This document shows positions 55,960 to 64,000 of a stretch of DNA of 64,000 bases, piece after piece. Position numbers and translations under genes: made by a program. Origin of the DNA: Calditrichia bacterium (GTDB lineage: Bacteria; Calditrichota; Calditrichia; RBG-13-44-9; J075). The notes below the pieces were generated by a model. The model was not told the DNA's origin, ran no database searches, and saw only the letters and a list, made by a program, of their open reading frames with translations. Within the stretch, counting starts at the first letter, position 1; each line of letters starts with the position of its first letter. Location of the stretch: contig JANQQU010000029.1 in assembly GCA_028284905.1 (NCBI GenBank), positions 87,352 to 151,351 on the forward strand, written 5' to 3'.

Positions 55960-57510
55960 TCAAAACTTTATCTTGCCGGACAGCACGTCTTCCCAACGAA
56001 TCGGCGCAGTCTTTACATATTCATGTCGCTCTTTCGGGATTAGTGCTTTCAGATGGTCCTTTATTTCCTGAAAGGAAGGATCCGCGGCTATATTCTGCCA
56101 TTCATTCGGATCTTTATCCAAATCATAAAGCTCTTCACCTTCGTCGTTGTAATTGATGTAGTGCCATTGATCCTGAATCACCGAGTAATAATTCTCCTTC
56201 AGCGAAGTAATTACCGGATAATCCCATTCTTCTTCCGGATTACGTAACAGCGGCAGCAAACTTCTCCCGGTAATTCCTTCTTTCGATGGTAATCCACAAA
56301 GCTCGGTCAGGGTCGGAAAGATATCTACCAGCGAGACGTTGCGATGGACTGCATTGCCATTTTTAATATCGCTGGCGCCGGCGACGCCCGGCGGCACTTT
56401 CATCATCAAAACGGTGTTAATGACATTTTCCCATAAAGCAAACTTTCGCCAATGATCTTTTTCGCCCAGCTGCCAGCCATGGTCGGAAAAAATAACCACG
56501 ATGGTATTCTCCGCGTATTCACTCTCTTCGAGCGCTTTCAACAGCTGCCCAACCAGATGATCGGCATAGTAGATTGCAGCGAGATAACCTTGCACTGCTT
56601 TTTTCCACAGACCTGCCTCCAGAACATGTTGATGGTATCTTCCGCGGGAAGCGGTATTCTTTCCCATTTCCGGTAAATCGGCCAGATCATCCGGATATAA
56701 TTCCGGCAATTGAATTTCATCGAGGGGGAATTGATCGAAAAATTCTTGCGGTACATACCACGGTAAATGGGGCCGGTATATCCCGCAGGCCAAAAAGAAT
56801 GGCTTATCATGTTTTTTGTTTAGCTGTTCGGAGACCCAATTAACCGAGCCGTAATCCCCGGTTTGCTCCGTTTCGAAAGGCAGGGGCTCGAAATCGAAGG
56901 CGACATACATTCGCTCAAACACCGGCATATTAAAAGTGATGCCCTTCGGATCATCCTCGCGGATTTCATTGTCCATCATTCTAAAATATTTTTTACCGGA
57001 AGTGCTATCAATATCCGGAAGATAATGATCGGGCATATGCTTGATTTTTGAGGGATAATAATCATCCCAGGAGCGCGGATCGGGCATATTATTATGATAG
57101 ATTTTCCCGGCGCCGCCCGTCCAGTAACCGGCCTGCTTGAAGTATTCCGGCAGGGTAATTTCATCCGGCAGGACATGGCGCCAGATCTGCGGATTGCGAT
57201 AGAGGCCGGTAACGTAGGGATGCTTCCCGGTCATCAGCGCCGTGCGCGATGGATTGCAGGAAGGCGAGGCGCAGTAGGCATTGGTAAAATTGAGCGACGC
57301 ATCCGCAAAGCGTTGTAAATTGGGTGTCTTCGCCTGGGGATGGCCGCCGAGCGGTTCGATCCAGTTATTCAAATCATCGATGGAAATTAGTAAGACGTTC
57401 GGTTTGGGATCCGGCGTCTCCGGTGTGGATTGACAGCCAGGAATCAACCAAAACAAAGATGCGAGGACTGCTACCAAACCTGCTTTCGAAAACCTCATCA
57501 ATATTTTCAT
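55960..57510 (-). CDS. secreted sulfatase lipoprotein (iduronate-2-sulfatase-like)
   Basis: 516 residues; AGGGG 3 nt upstream; lipobox LIPGC. Metal block NVLLISIDDLNNWIEPLGG, sulfatase signature CNPSRTALMTGKHP (Cys becomes formylglycine), then IFSDHGWQLGEKDHWRKF for the second metal half. The pattern of the family around ALWENVINTVLMMKVPPG and LYDLDKDPNEWQNIA is iduronate-2-sulfatase-like. It removes sulfate from glycans. It begins 15 nt after the glycoside hydrolase gene, so they form an operon for sulfated-polysaccharide breakdown. The 3' end is duplicated nearby (55686-55788). Confidence 0.93.
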   Translation of the reverse strand: MKILMRFSKAGLVAVLASLFWLIPGCQSTPETPDPKPNVLLISIDDLNNWIEPLGGHPQAKTPNLQRFADASLNFTNAYCASPSCNPSRTALMTGKHPYVTGLYRNPQIWRHVLPDEITLPEYFKQAGYWTGGAGKIYHNNMPDPRSWDDYYPSKIKHMPDHYLPDIDSTSGKKYFRMMDNEIREDDPKGITFNMPVFERMYVAFDFEPLPFETEQTGDYGSVNWVSEQLNKKHDKPFFLACGIYRPHLPWYVPQEFFDQFPLDEIQLPELYPDDLADLPEMGKNTASRGRYHQHVLEAGLWKKAVQGYLAAIYYADHLVGQLLKALEESEYAENTIVVIFSDHGWQLGEKDHWRKFALWENVINTVLMMKVPPGVAGASDIKNGNAVHRNVSLVDIFPTLTELCGLPSKEGITGRSLLPLLRNPEEEWDYPVITSLKENYYSVIQDQWHYINYNDEGEELYDLDKDPNEWQNIAADPSFQEIKDHLKALIPKERHEYVKTAPIRWEDVLSGKIKF

Positions 57511-57525
57511 AGCCCCTCTTTTCGC

Positions 57526-59376
57526 TTATTCAAACTGAATATCATCCAGATAGAAGGTAACGGGCAATCCCTTACTAAATGTTGTCCATACAAATGGCGT
57601 TTTTACCCGGGACAAATCCTGCCCTTTCAAATCGATGCTGTACTGTTGCCAGTCTCGCTTAAGCTTCACCCCTTTTAGCTCTGCCTTGACGGTATCGAAA
57701 AATTTGCGGTCTTTCCCGAGGATGCCCACAGCAAAGTCGACCTGTTCGCCACCATTTTTCCCGCGTGCCCAGAAGGTCAGTTTTTTAGCACCACTGAGAT
57801 CAAAACCGCCGGGTTGCTCACCCCAGTCATTCACCGGATGTTGCCAGGCCACGCCAACCCAATCTTCGGCATAGGTTTTATAGTTCACCTCCAGGCAGTT
57901 TTTCCCACTGCGTGGGGAGACCGTCGCATCGAGATTCAGCGTCAAATCTTTTGTATTGCCCATCCAACCAGAGGGGCTCCAGGGACCACGAACGTTATCG
58001 GCATAGACTGATACAGGCAGTTTAAGCTGCACCTGGCCTGGCTCGCCTTCTACTTTGAAGGGGACACTCGCGGCGGCAGCGGCGCCTGACCCGTCATGAG
58101 CGGTCATATATAATCTGTAGATACCTCCACCCGGCATCACCAGCGTTGCACCTTTATTCGACGCTTCGATGATCAAACCATCCAGTTCAAAGAGCATCGG
58201 ACGGGCATCTCCACCAGTGATATACTCGGAGGTTTCCCCGCGCACCAGCCAGCGCACTTCAACGTCGGCGCCCTCCGGATCGACAATATCAAGCGCTACC
58301 TGTAGCGTGTCCCCGGGCTGCAACACATCCGAACCCAGCAGCTCAAATTTACGAATTTCCGGGCAGCGGTTTGCCGGCGGTTTGCCGCTCCAGATTTCAG
58401 TCATCGCATCGACGGCGGCGAGTTTATCGCCATTGGGCAGGAACATTCCGAACCAGGTAGAGGTGGCCTCCATTTTAAATCCCCAGGTAAACGCGAACCC
58501 ACCAAGGCAGAGGCCCCGCGCGGCCATGCAGCCTTGCTCAAAAGCATTGCGATAGACTTCGCCTTTTTCAGTACTGGTTAGCTCCGGGGGCGCACCGTAA
58601 GCGGTTTTTCCCACCTCCCAAACCCCGGGAGGACCGAATTCGGTAATAACGATCGGCTTGCGGCCGTCCTGCTTGCGGTAGCGTTCGACTACCGAGGGCA
58701 AACCCCCGTAGGAGTTGATTCCCATAATATCGACATCAGGACAGAGGGCGTGGATCGCCTTCACCCGGCTGCCGCCGATCTCCGCCGTTACGGTCATGGT
58801 GGGATGATTGGGATCGAGATCTTTGATCATTGCAGCGATCGCCTGCACATGGGACCAAACCGCGGCATCATCCCCTTCCGCGAAACCTTCCATTTCATTG
58901 CCGATCGCCCAGAGCAGCAGGGCGGGATGGTCTTTATAAGCGAGAACATCGCGGCGGACACGGGCGAACTGTTCCGCGACCATGTCAAGATCATTGTAAT
59001 TGAAGCCATGGCGTGGGTGCCCGAGCCAATGGCCAACAACCACTGTTAATCCGAGTTGCTGTGCCAGGTCGAGCTGTTCCTTCAGATTCGCTCCGACATC
59101 CCAGGTACGAAAAGTGTTCGCCCCGGCAGCAGCGAGCATCTCTCTTGAAAAACTACCACCAGCGCCCATAATGTAGTAGGGCTCGCCATCACGCAACAGC
59201 TGCCAATTGTTCGGCGACGTCTCAACCAATTCCACCGGCACCGCCTGCCCGAAGACTTCTGTTGCTGGTAGAAATAGCCCGATAAATAGCATTGAAACGA
59301 GGAAAGATTTTTTAAAGGATATGAAAAATGGGTGTTCAGGAAGCCAGGATATCATCCTTCTGAAAAGATATTGCAA
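57526..59376 (-). CDS. secreted glycoside hydrolase, GH2-like TIM barrel with C-terminal binding-type domains
   Basis: 616 residues. TTG start with GGAG 6 nt upstream; signal peptide ends near EVFGQ. The barrel has the clan GH-A pair: acid/base in IGNEMEG (N160, E161) and nucleophile in VITEFGPPG (E246). Then come Ig-like (about 350-450) and jelly-roll carbohydrate-binding-type (about 460-616, ending LPVTFYLDDIQFE) domains. It probably cleaves a glycan whose sulfate the neighbouring sulfatase removes. The sulfatase starts 15 nt downstream. Confidence 0.82.
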   Translation of the reverse strand: MQYLFRRMISWLPEHPFFISFKKSFLVSMLFIGLFLPATEVFGQAVPVELVETSPNNWQLLRDGEPYYIMGAGGSFSREMLAAAGANTFRTWDVGANLKEQLDLAQQLGLTVVVGHWLGHPRHGFNYNDLDMVAEQFARVRRDVLAYKDHPALLLWAIGNEMEGFAEGDDAAVWSHVQAIAAMIKDLDPNHPTMTVTAEIGGSRVKAIHALCPDVDIMGINSYGGLPSVVERYRKQDGRKPIVITEFGPPGVWEVGKTAYGAPPELTSTEKGEVYRNAFEQGCMAARGLCLGGFAFTWGFKMEATSTWFGMFLPNGDKLAAVDAMTEIWSGKPPANRCPEIRKFELLGSDVLQPGDTLQVALDIVDPEGADVEVRWLVRGETSEYITGGDARPMLFELDGLIIEASNKGATLVMPGGGIYRLYMTAHDGSGAAAAASVPFKVEGEPGQVQLKLPVSVYADNVRGPWSPSGWMGNTKDLTLNLDATVSPRSGKNCLEVNYKTYAEDWVGVAWQHPVNDWGEQPGGFDLSGAKKLTFWARGKNGGEQVDFAVGILGKDRKFFDTVKAELKGVKLKRDWQQYSIDLKGQDLSRVKTPFVWTTFSKGLPVTFYLDDIQFE

Positions 59377-59467
59377 TTTTTTCTCCAGTCATGGGTTATC
59401 GAATCACTATAAAGAGTAGCGATCATTTCTAATATTTGCAACCGTAACCGGGAGAAATGGATAAATT

Positions 59468-59546
59468 TACAAATGGGCAAATTTACAAATGGGCAAATGG
59501 GCAAATATGCAAAAATGCTCATTTGCCCATTTGCCCATTTGCATAT
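59468..59546. repeat. inverted array of CAAATGGG units
   Basis: Direct units ACAAATGGGCAA and GGGCAAATATGC are followed by their inverted form CTCATTTGCCCATTTGCCC, making a long palindrome that ends at the TPR gene stop. Similar AAATGAGCA runs are at 20346-20380. May act as a terminator. Confidence 0.6.
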
Positions 59547-60449
59547 TTAGTAATTCGGTGTGTAATCATAGGCTCTGATCAAATTCCGGTACCATTCGGC
59601 ATCGCCACTTTGATTACCATTGATGCGCAGATAGGCATTCCAATCGTTTACTGCCATTCGATATTGGCGGAGACTTTTGTAAGCATGGCCCCGCTTGCTA
59701 TAAGCGTTTGCATGATTAGGATCGATTTCGATAACCTTATTATAATCCGCGATCGCCTGTTTATATTTTCCCTGATCATCATAGATAAGGCCACGCCAAT
59801 AATATGCCTCAAGATCATTCGGGGCCAATTCGATAATCCGGGCGTAGTCCTGCAGGGCTTTCTCATCCTTGTTGATATCCCGATAGGTAATTGCACGATT
59901 ATGGTAAAGAGAAACTTCATCAGGTTTTAAGATAAGGGCTTTATTATAATCCTGAATCGCTAATGATTTTTTTCCCCAGGCATTATATTGGGCTGCACGG
60001 TTATAGTAGCCCGGAAACGAATTCGAATCCAGCGCAATTACCTTGCTAAAATTTTCGATTGCTTCATTATATCGACCGGCCCCGCCATCATTCATTCCCC
60101 GCTGTAAAAAGAAGGCGGATTGTTCCTCTACACTCTTTAGATAAAAAGAGAGAAAAACAGCCTCCGGCACTTCTTCATAATGTTCCTCAACGATCAATCT
60201 CACCTGTTTATTAAATTGAAGCATATCCTCAATTTCCGCTGCGCTTGCGCCAATATATATCGTTAAATTAGCCAATTTGCCATTACTCCAATGCATATTC
60301 ACATACGCTTCATATCCGGTCTGCGCTTCGATACTTTCTCCCAAACCCTCTGCTGTTTTGAGCGGTTTTTCAATATATGTTTTTGCATCTTCAACAATTG
60401 CACAGGAGGAGGTCAATAATATCAATACTAAATAAATATACCGTTTCAT
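59547..60449 (-). CDS. TPR-repeat lipoprotein
   Basis: 300 residues; GAGGGA 5 nt upstream; lipobox SSCAIVED. After a non-TPR N-terminal part with MHWSNGKLANLTIYIG, at least five TPRs run to the end (FFLQRGMNDGGAGRYNEAIENFSKVIALDSNSFPGYYNRAAQY, LYHNRAITYRDINKDEKALQDYARII, and so on). It should scaffold a protein complex in the envelope. Terminates in a palindrome. Single gene. Confidence 0.85.
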   Translation of the reverse strand: MKRYIYLVLILLTSSCAIVEDAKTYIEKPLKTAEGLGESIEAQTGYEAYVNMHWSNGKLANLTIYIGASAAEIEDMLQFNKQVRLIVEEHYEEVPEAVFLSFYLKSVEEQSAFFLQRGMNDGGAGRYNEAIENFSKVIALDSNSFPGYYNRAAQYNAWGKKSLAIQDYNKALILKPDEVSLYHNRAITYRDINKDEKALQDYARIIELAPNDLEAYYWRGLIYDDQGKYKQAIADYNKVIEIDPNHANAYSKRGHAYKSLRQYRMAVNDWNAYLRINGNQSGDAEWYRNLIRAYDYTPNY

Positions 60450-60745
60450 GTTTCCCTCATTTCGTCTTTTTCGTTAACCGCTAAAGCCGTTCAGGGCAAA
60501 ACTAAAATGTGATTCTCTTTATATATTTCTTATAGAACCACTATGATTTTTTGGATTTTGCCTGGAAGAAGCAACTTTAGTTCTGCGAAAAAAGCGCAAG
60601 ACATAATTCCCTAACGTCTACAAAACCACCTGCCGGAGAAACAGATGTCACAATTTGCAACCTGTTTTCCCCGGCAAGTGTGTTTAACTATCTGTTACTT
60701 GAGAGATTCTCCTGTGCTGCCCTATCGAACAGGGCATAGAAAATC

Positions 60746-62095
60746 TTATTTCAACAAAATCATCTTGCGGGTTTCTGCATACGCCCCGGCAGTGAGCTTA
60801 TAGAAATATACCCCGCTGGCGAAGCCGTGTGCATCCCAGCTGTATCGGTATTCCCCGGCGCCCAGTTCATCCGCAACCAGTGTAACCACTTCCTCACCCA
60901 AAAAGTTGTAAACCGTTAAGTTGACATAATTAGACTTTGGCAGGGAAAATTCAATGGTTGTGGAAGGATTAAAGGGATTGGGATAATTTTGGCGCAACTG
61001 AAATTCTTGCGGAATCACATTGTTCTCTGTTTCAGAGAGACCCACCAAGTTACCAGCCCACTTGTAAATACCACCGTGATTGACACTGGAAATACCGCCG
61101 GCCCATCCATTATTCAGTCCGGTAAAAGCGAAGGCATTATATTCCGTGTCGTCTACGTTGGTCCACGTCGTGCCACCGTCCAGGGTGTAAGCCGAACCGG
61201 GGGTTTCACCGAATCCGGTCGGTGAGGCGATCACGTAGGTGCCGTTTGTTCCGGGCATATAAGCAATGCCGACGGCTGAGGGTGCCGGGGCCGGAGGGCC
61301 GGAAATCGTCGTCCAGGTATCTCCGCCATCGTCTGTTATTGCCAGCTGATTGGGGACAACATTAAAGCTGCCATCAACTGCCGAAGCAGCAATGCCATTA
61401 TTCGCGTCTTTAAAGGCAAGGGTGGTAATGGCCCGATTCTGCCCCAGTGAGGTTTGGGAAACCGTCCAGTTATGACCGCGGTTGGTACTCCGATACACCC
61501 GTCCTTTCGAGGTACTTAACCAGATGGTATCACCAACCTGTGCCCGGGCATTGGATGATGAGTATAAAAAATTGAATTCGCCCGCTAACCATTCAAATGT
61601 ATTACTACTGGGCACTTCTGTCCAGTTATCGCCACCATCACTGGTGGTGAGGACGAAGTTTCGATTGACCTGCACACCATCCTGGCCATCAAAGAAATGA
61701 ATAAATAGTGACTGGAAACTTTCTTGAAATGTCCAGTTGGCGCCTCCGTCGCTGGTCTTATAAATGCCACCTCCGCCGGCAAAATTGTTCACGGTTACCC
61801 AGGCAGTATTCGCATCTACCGCGGTGATGTCCATGAGAAAGGCGTTTTCTACGCCGGTAACATTCCCCACCGTCCAGTTAGCACCACCATCGGTGGTCCG
61901 TAAATATTTCGGAGTAAAAATGGTACCGGGCGCAAAGAAATTTGTGTCGGCCACTGCCCAGACGGTATTTTCGTCCAGCGCAACCAATGATTGTATCATA
62001 TAATTTGGATTTAGCCCCGGGGAATCCTGCGGTACCCATTGTGCCAGGGCAGTAATGCTATATAGCCATAAAAACATAGATATCAATTTATACAT
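60746..62095 (-). CDS. secreted BNR/YCF48-repeat protein with type IX-style sorting domain
   Basis: 449 residues; AGGAG 7 nt upstream; short signal ending near TALAQ. Repeated TSDGGANWT-type blocks (YLRTTDGGANWT, IYKTSDGGANWT, VLTTSDGGDNWTEV, VYRSTNRGHNWT, LAITDDGGDTWTT) build a beta-propeller as in BNR/sialidase-like and YCF48-like proteins. The last 80 residues are a sorting domain (FQLRQNYPNPFNPSTTIEFSLP ... GVYFYKLTAGAYAETRKMILL). Probably exported to the cell surface. Enzyme activity is not evident. 296 bases with nothing clear precede the next gene upstream in coordinate (60450-60745). Confidence 0.86.
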   Translation of the reverse strand: MYKLISMFLWLYSITALAQWVPQDSPGLNPNYMIQSLVALDENTVWAVADTNFFAPGTIFTPKYLRTTDGGANWTVGNVTGVENAFLMDITAVDANTAWVTVNNFAGGGGIYKTSDGGANWTFQESFQSLFIHFFDGQDGVQVNRNFVLTTSDGGDNWTEVPSSNTFEWLAGEFNFLYSSSNARAQVGDTIWLSTSKGRVYRSTNRGHNWTVSQTSLGQNRAITTLAFKDANNGIAASAVDGSFNVVPNQLAITDDGGDTWTTISGPPAPAPSAVGIAYMPGTNGTYVIASPTGFGETPGSAYTLDGGTTWTNVDDTEYNAFAFTGLNNGWAGGISSVNHGGIYKWAGNLVGLSETENNVIPQEFQLRQNYPNPFNPSTTIEFSLPKSNYVNLTVYNFLGEEVVTLVADELGAGEYRYSWDAHGFASGVYFYKLTAGAYAETRKMILLK

Positions 62096-62360
62096 GGTAT
62101 TCTCCTATGTTGAAGAATGGGTTAGAATGGATAAACCTTATTCACTTTTCCAATGAAGAAATAACGCTGACCAAATAGCCTTTGCTAATTTGGAATGGGT
62201 TAATGATTCTCTTACTGCTCACTCCGGAGTGGCGTATCAGCACTTAGCTGACACGCACTATCAAAATAGCATTTCGCCGGCATGATACTCTACCCGAGAT
62301 GTCGCAAAAAGTACAGGGTTTGTCGCATTTGGGGGGAAATGAAGCAAAAATGAGGAGGTA

Positions 62361-62502
62361 GTGTTAAATATGTAATGCTAAAAACTGTCATCGCGAGGAG
62401 TGCAGCGACGAAGCGATCTCCATATTGCATACACCTTTGAGATTGCTTCGGCAAAAAAACGCCTCGCAATGACATGATTGAATAGCATTACTTATTTAAC
62501 AC
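62361..62502. repeat. long palindromic repeat, family A copy 4
   Basis: The clearest copy. Outer ends GTGTTAAATATGTAATGCTA and TAGCATTACTTATTTAACAC are inverted; the inner arms (TGTCATCGCGAGG to CCTCGCAATGACA) enclose CGAAGCGATCTCC and GAGATTGCTTCGG. It lies in the 571-bp gap 62096-62666. Otherwise the gap shows only the hairpin at 62588-62632. Confidence 0.8.
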
Positions 62503-62587
62503 TTCCAATGGAGAAAATGAATTTATAGACAAACTTAATAAACTATGAAGAAAGTTTATTGAAATTTCTTGTGATGTTATTCAATGC

Positions 62588-62632
62588 TAGCAGCTGGATG
62601 CTAATAAGTTTCTATCCAGTATCCAGCTGCTA
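62588..62632. repeat. 12-bp perfect inverted repeat after the kinase gene
   Basis: TAGCAGCTGGAT (62588-62599) and ATCCAGCTGCTA (62621-62632). It lies 35 nt beyond the 62667 stop on the minus strand; possible terminator, but no T run follows. Confidence 0.5.
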
Positions 62633-62666
62633 AAATCAAATTAACAAAACCTAGTTTACAGCCGAC

Positions 62667-63911
62667 TTACTCATCAACCTGACGGCTATATTCCCGCGGG
62701 GAAATCCCATACAATTTGCGGAAACATTCGGCAAAATAAGAGGGATTGCTGAAGCCAACCTGGTAGGCGATTTCAGAAATATTGCCGGTGTGATGTTCTA
62801 AAAGCGCGGCAGCACGCTTCAGTTTTATGCTGCGGATGAATTCCAGGGGCGGCTGGTCAGTCAACGCTTTTAACTTGCGATGCAGCTGGGAACGGCTCAT
62901 CCCAACCACTGCCGATAGCTCCCGCACCCCGAAGTCAGCAGCGTCGATGTTTTCTTCCACCGTATCAATAATCCGTTGCAGGAATTTCGCATCAGCCGAG
63001 GTCAGGGCAATATTTTCCGGCGCCAGAGTTATCTCCTGCCGGAATCGCTCCCGCAGCTCCCGCCGTTGCTTAATTAGGTTTTTCATACGCACCAATAGCT
63101 CAGCACTGTCAAATGGTTTCACCAGGTAATCATCGGCACCGGTTTCCAGACCTTCCAGCTTGCTTTCTCCGGAAGATTTTGCCGTCAGCAAAATCACCGG
63201 AATATGACTGCTGCGTTCATCGGTTTTAATTTTCTCACAGAATTGAATACCATCCATCTCTGGCATCATCACGTCGCTAATGATAATATCGGGAATGATC
63301 TCCACAGCCTTTTCCAGTCCCACCCGGCCATTTTCCGCTTCGATGACGTCATACGTTTCAGCCAGTATTTCCCGGATGTAGGCGCGCATGTCGGGATTGT
63401 CCTCAACCACTAGGGCGATTTCGGAATGCGGAATGCGGACTGTCCCTTCGGGGAATGCGGAATTCGGATTTCGGAATTCGGAAGTATCGATTTCGGAATG
63501 CGGAATTCGGAATTCGGAAGTATCGATTTCGGAATTTTTGGATTGGGGAGCTGAGTAGGTATTTGCCGCTTCTGAAGATGCTAAAATGTCATCACGCCTT
63601 AATAATTCCGCATTCCCCATTCCCAATTCCGCATTCGGCCTGATTTCCTCCGGTTGTAAATGCGCTTTTCCGATCGGTAGCCGAATGGCAAAAACACTGC
63701 CTTTCCCGACTTCACTTTCAACAGAGATAGTGCCCTGGTGTAACTCGACTAGCTCTTTCGCCAGCGCCAGTCCAATGCCAGTGCCGTGTGAGTCTTCAGC
63801 ATAAGCATCACCAGCCTGGTAAAAGCGATCAAAGACATGCGGGAGGTGCTCAGCAGAAATACCGCCTCCGGTATCCCTCACCGCGATCGTTACACAATTT
63901 TCGGTAGTCAC
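62667..63911 (-). pseudogene. 5'-truncated hybrid histidine kinase - receiver - AraC regulator
   Basis: 414 codons remain. It starts inside the kinase ATPase domain with DTGGGI (G1 box) and GTGIGLA (G2), so the sensor, His-box and N-box are gone; upstream in frame is a stop (63930-63932). A receiver domain follows (D213 in ISDVMMPEMDG, K265), then an AraC helix-turn-helix (ELSAVVGMSRSQLHRKLKAL, ISEIAYQVGFSNPSYFAECFRKLYG). This is the tail of a Bacteroidota-type hybrid two-component regulator. Between kinase and receiver lies a repeat-derived linker (residues 91-165). A GTG could start translation at 63911 but has no ribosome site. Confidence 0.75.
63425..63640. repeat. AATTCCGCATTCC-type repeat arrays inside the kinase coding sequence
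   Basis: 63425-63545 carries repeated GGAATTCGGAATGCGG-type units, and 63601-63640 holds the inverted form ATTCCGCATTCCCCATTCCC. It is translated in frame as SEIDTSEFRIPH, SEIDTSEFRNPN and RPNAELGMGNAEL and sits between the ATPase and receiver domains. The same type is intergenic at 20399-20425. Confidence 0.7.
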
Positions 63912-64000
63912 CCGTTTTGCTGTTGTTTTTTAATAGGTATCGTTTTTAGCAATTCTCTAACAGTCCATTGGTGATCAGTAATTTTGGCGGCCATTGCCGG
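63908..64000 (-). mobile_element. possible transposase C-terminal tail at the window edge
   Basis: An open frame enters from the edge and reads PAMAAKITDHQWTVRELL followed by KKQQQNG and a stop at 63908-63910. The AM-A-x-I-T-D-H-x-W-T-x-x-E-L-L pattern resembles the C-terminal tails of certain DDE transposases; I cannot name the family. Its end overlaps the start of the truncated kinase, which suggests that an element insertion cut the kinase gene. Confidence 0.4.

Overview
The window looks like chromosomal DNA of a free-living, Gram-negative member of the FCB (Bacteroidota-like) superphylum. A Calditrichota, KSB1 or Ignavibacteriota-like lineage is my best guess. The evidence is two secreted proteins ending in NYPNPFNP-type C-terminal sorting modules (type IX secretion style), many lipoproteins with lipoboxes, Bacteroidota-style hybrid regulators, secreted sulfatases, and intergenic space filled with short palindromic repeats. 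I see no rRNA, tRNA, CRISPR array or prophage. Most genes lie on the minus strand. Lineage is inference from protein style only.

Layout. 1-5971 (minus) is a periplasmic nitrate reductase operon: napD, napA, a NapB-like subunit with a duplicated haem domain, a tetrahaem lipoprotein, an NrfC-like 4[4Fe-4S] protein and a partial NrfD-like quinol-oxidising membrane subunit. No NapC is present in the window. 6498-16000 holds a membrane protein, an exported SurE, a beta-lactamase-fold hydrolase, a methyltransferase, an esterase-TPR protein, a Gfo/Idh/MocA oxidoreductase and a sulfatase. 16344-18524 is katG, with terminators on both sides and a possible small RNA or leader. 19025-31339 holds an O-methyltransferase, an AraC regulator with a membrane sensor, a phosphatase/phosphodiesterase, a second esterase-TPR paralogue, an amidase, a CPBP protease and several small conserved genes.

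31519-39267 is the most unusual part. A FecR-domain protein and a CARDB/YfaP-like lipoprotein on the plus strand converge on, and overlap by 30 bp, a minus-strand 1086-residue protein that joins a caspase-like CHAT domain, a STAND-type P-loop NTPase and a membrane CHASE2 sensor. An M23 peptidase operon follows. This is my best candidate for an undescribed sensing or effector system.

39391-53035 holds an SGNH hydrolase, a TPR protein, an EEP-family lipoprotein, an NmrA oxidoreductase, a deacetylase-like protein with a sorting domain, a DHFR-like reductase, DUF2071, a beta-helix protein, a Rof-like protein, MOSC, HD and Nudix proteins. 53466-55537 is an overlapping YHYH-MORN-SCO operon (plus). 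55960-59376 is a sulfatase and glycoside hydrolase operon (polysaccharide breakdown), with the remnant of a second sulfatase 3' end beside it. 59547-62095 holds a TPR lipoprotein and a BNR-repeat protein with a sorting domain. The window ends in a 5'-truncated hybrid histidine kinase that abuts what looks like the tail of a transposase.

Several dispersed repeat families recur. They include a long palindrome (4 copies, 3 of them with shared outer inverted ends), a four-hairpin CCCCTACGGGG-type cassette (2 copies), CCCTTTCAGGG-type hairpins (2 copies), and AATTCCGCATTCC-type low-complexity repeats, one of which lies in frame inside the kinase gene.
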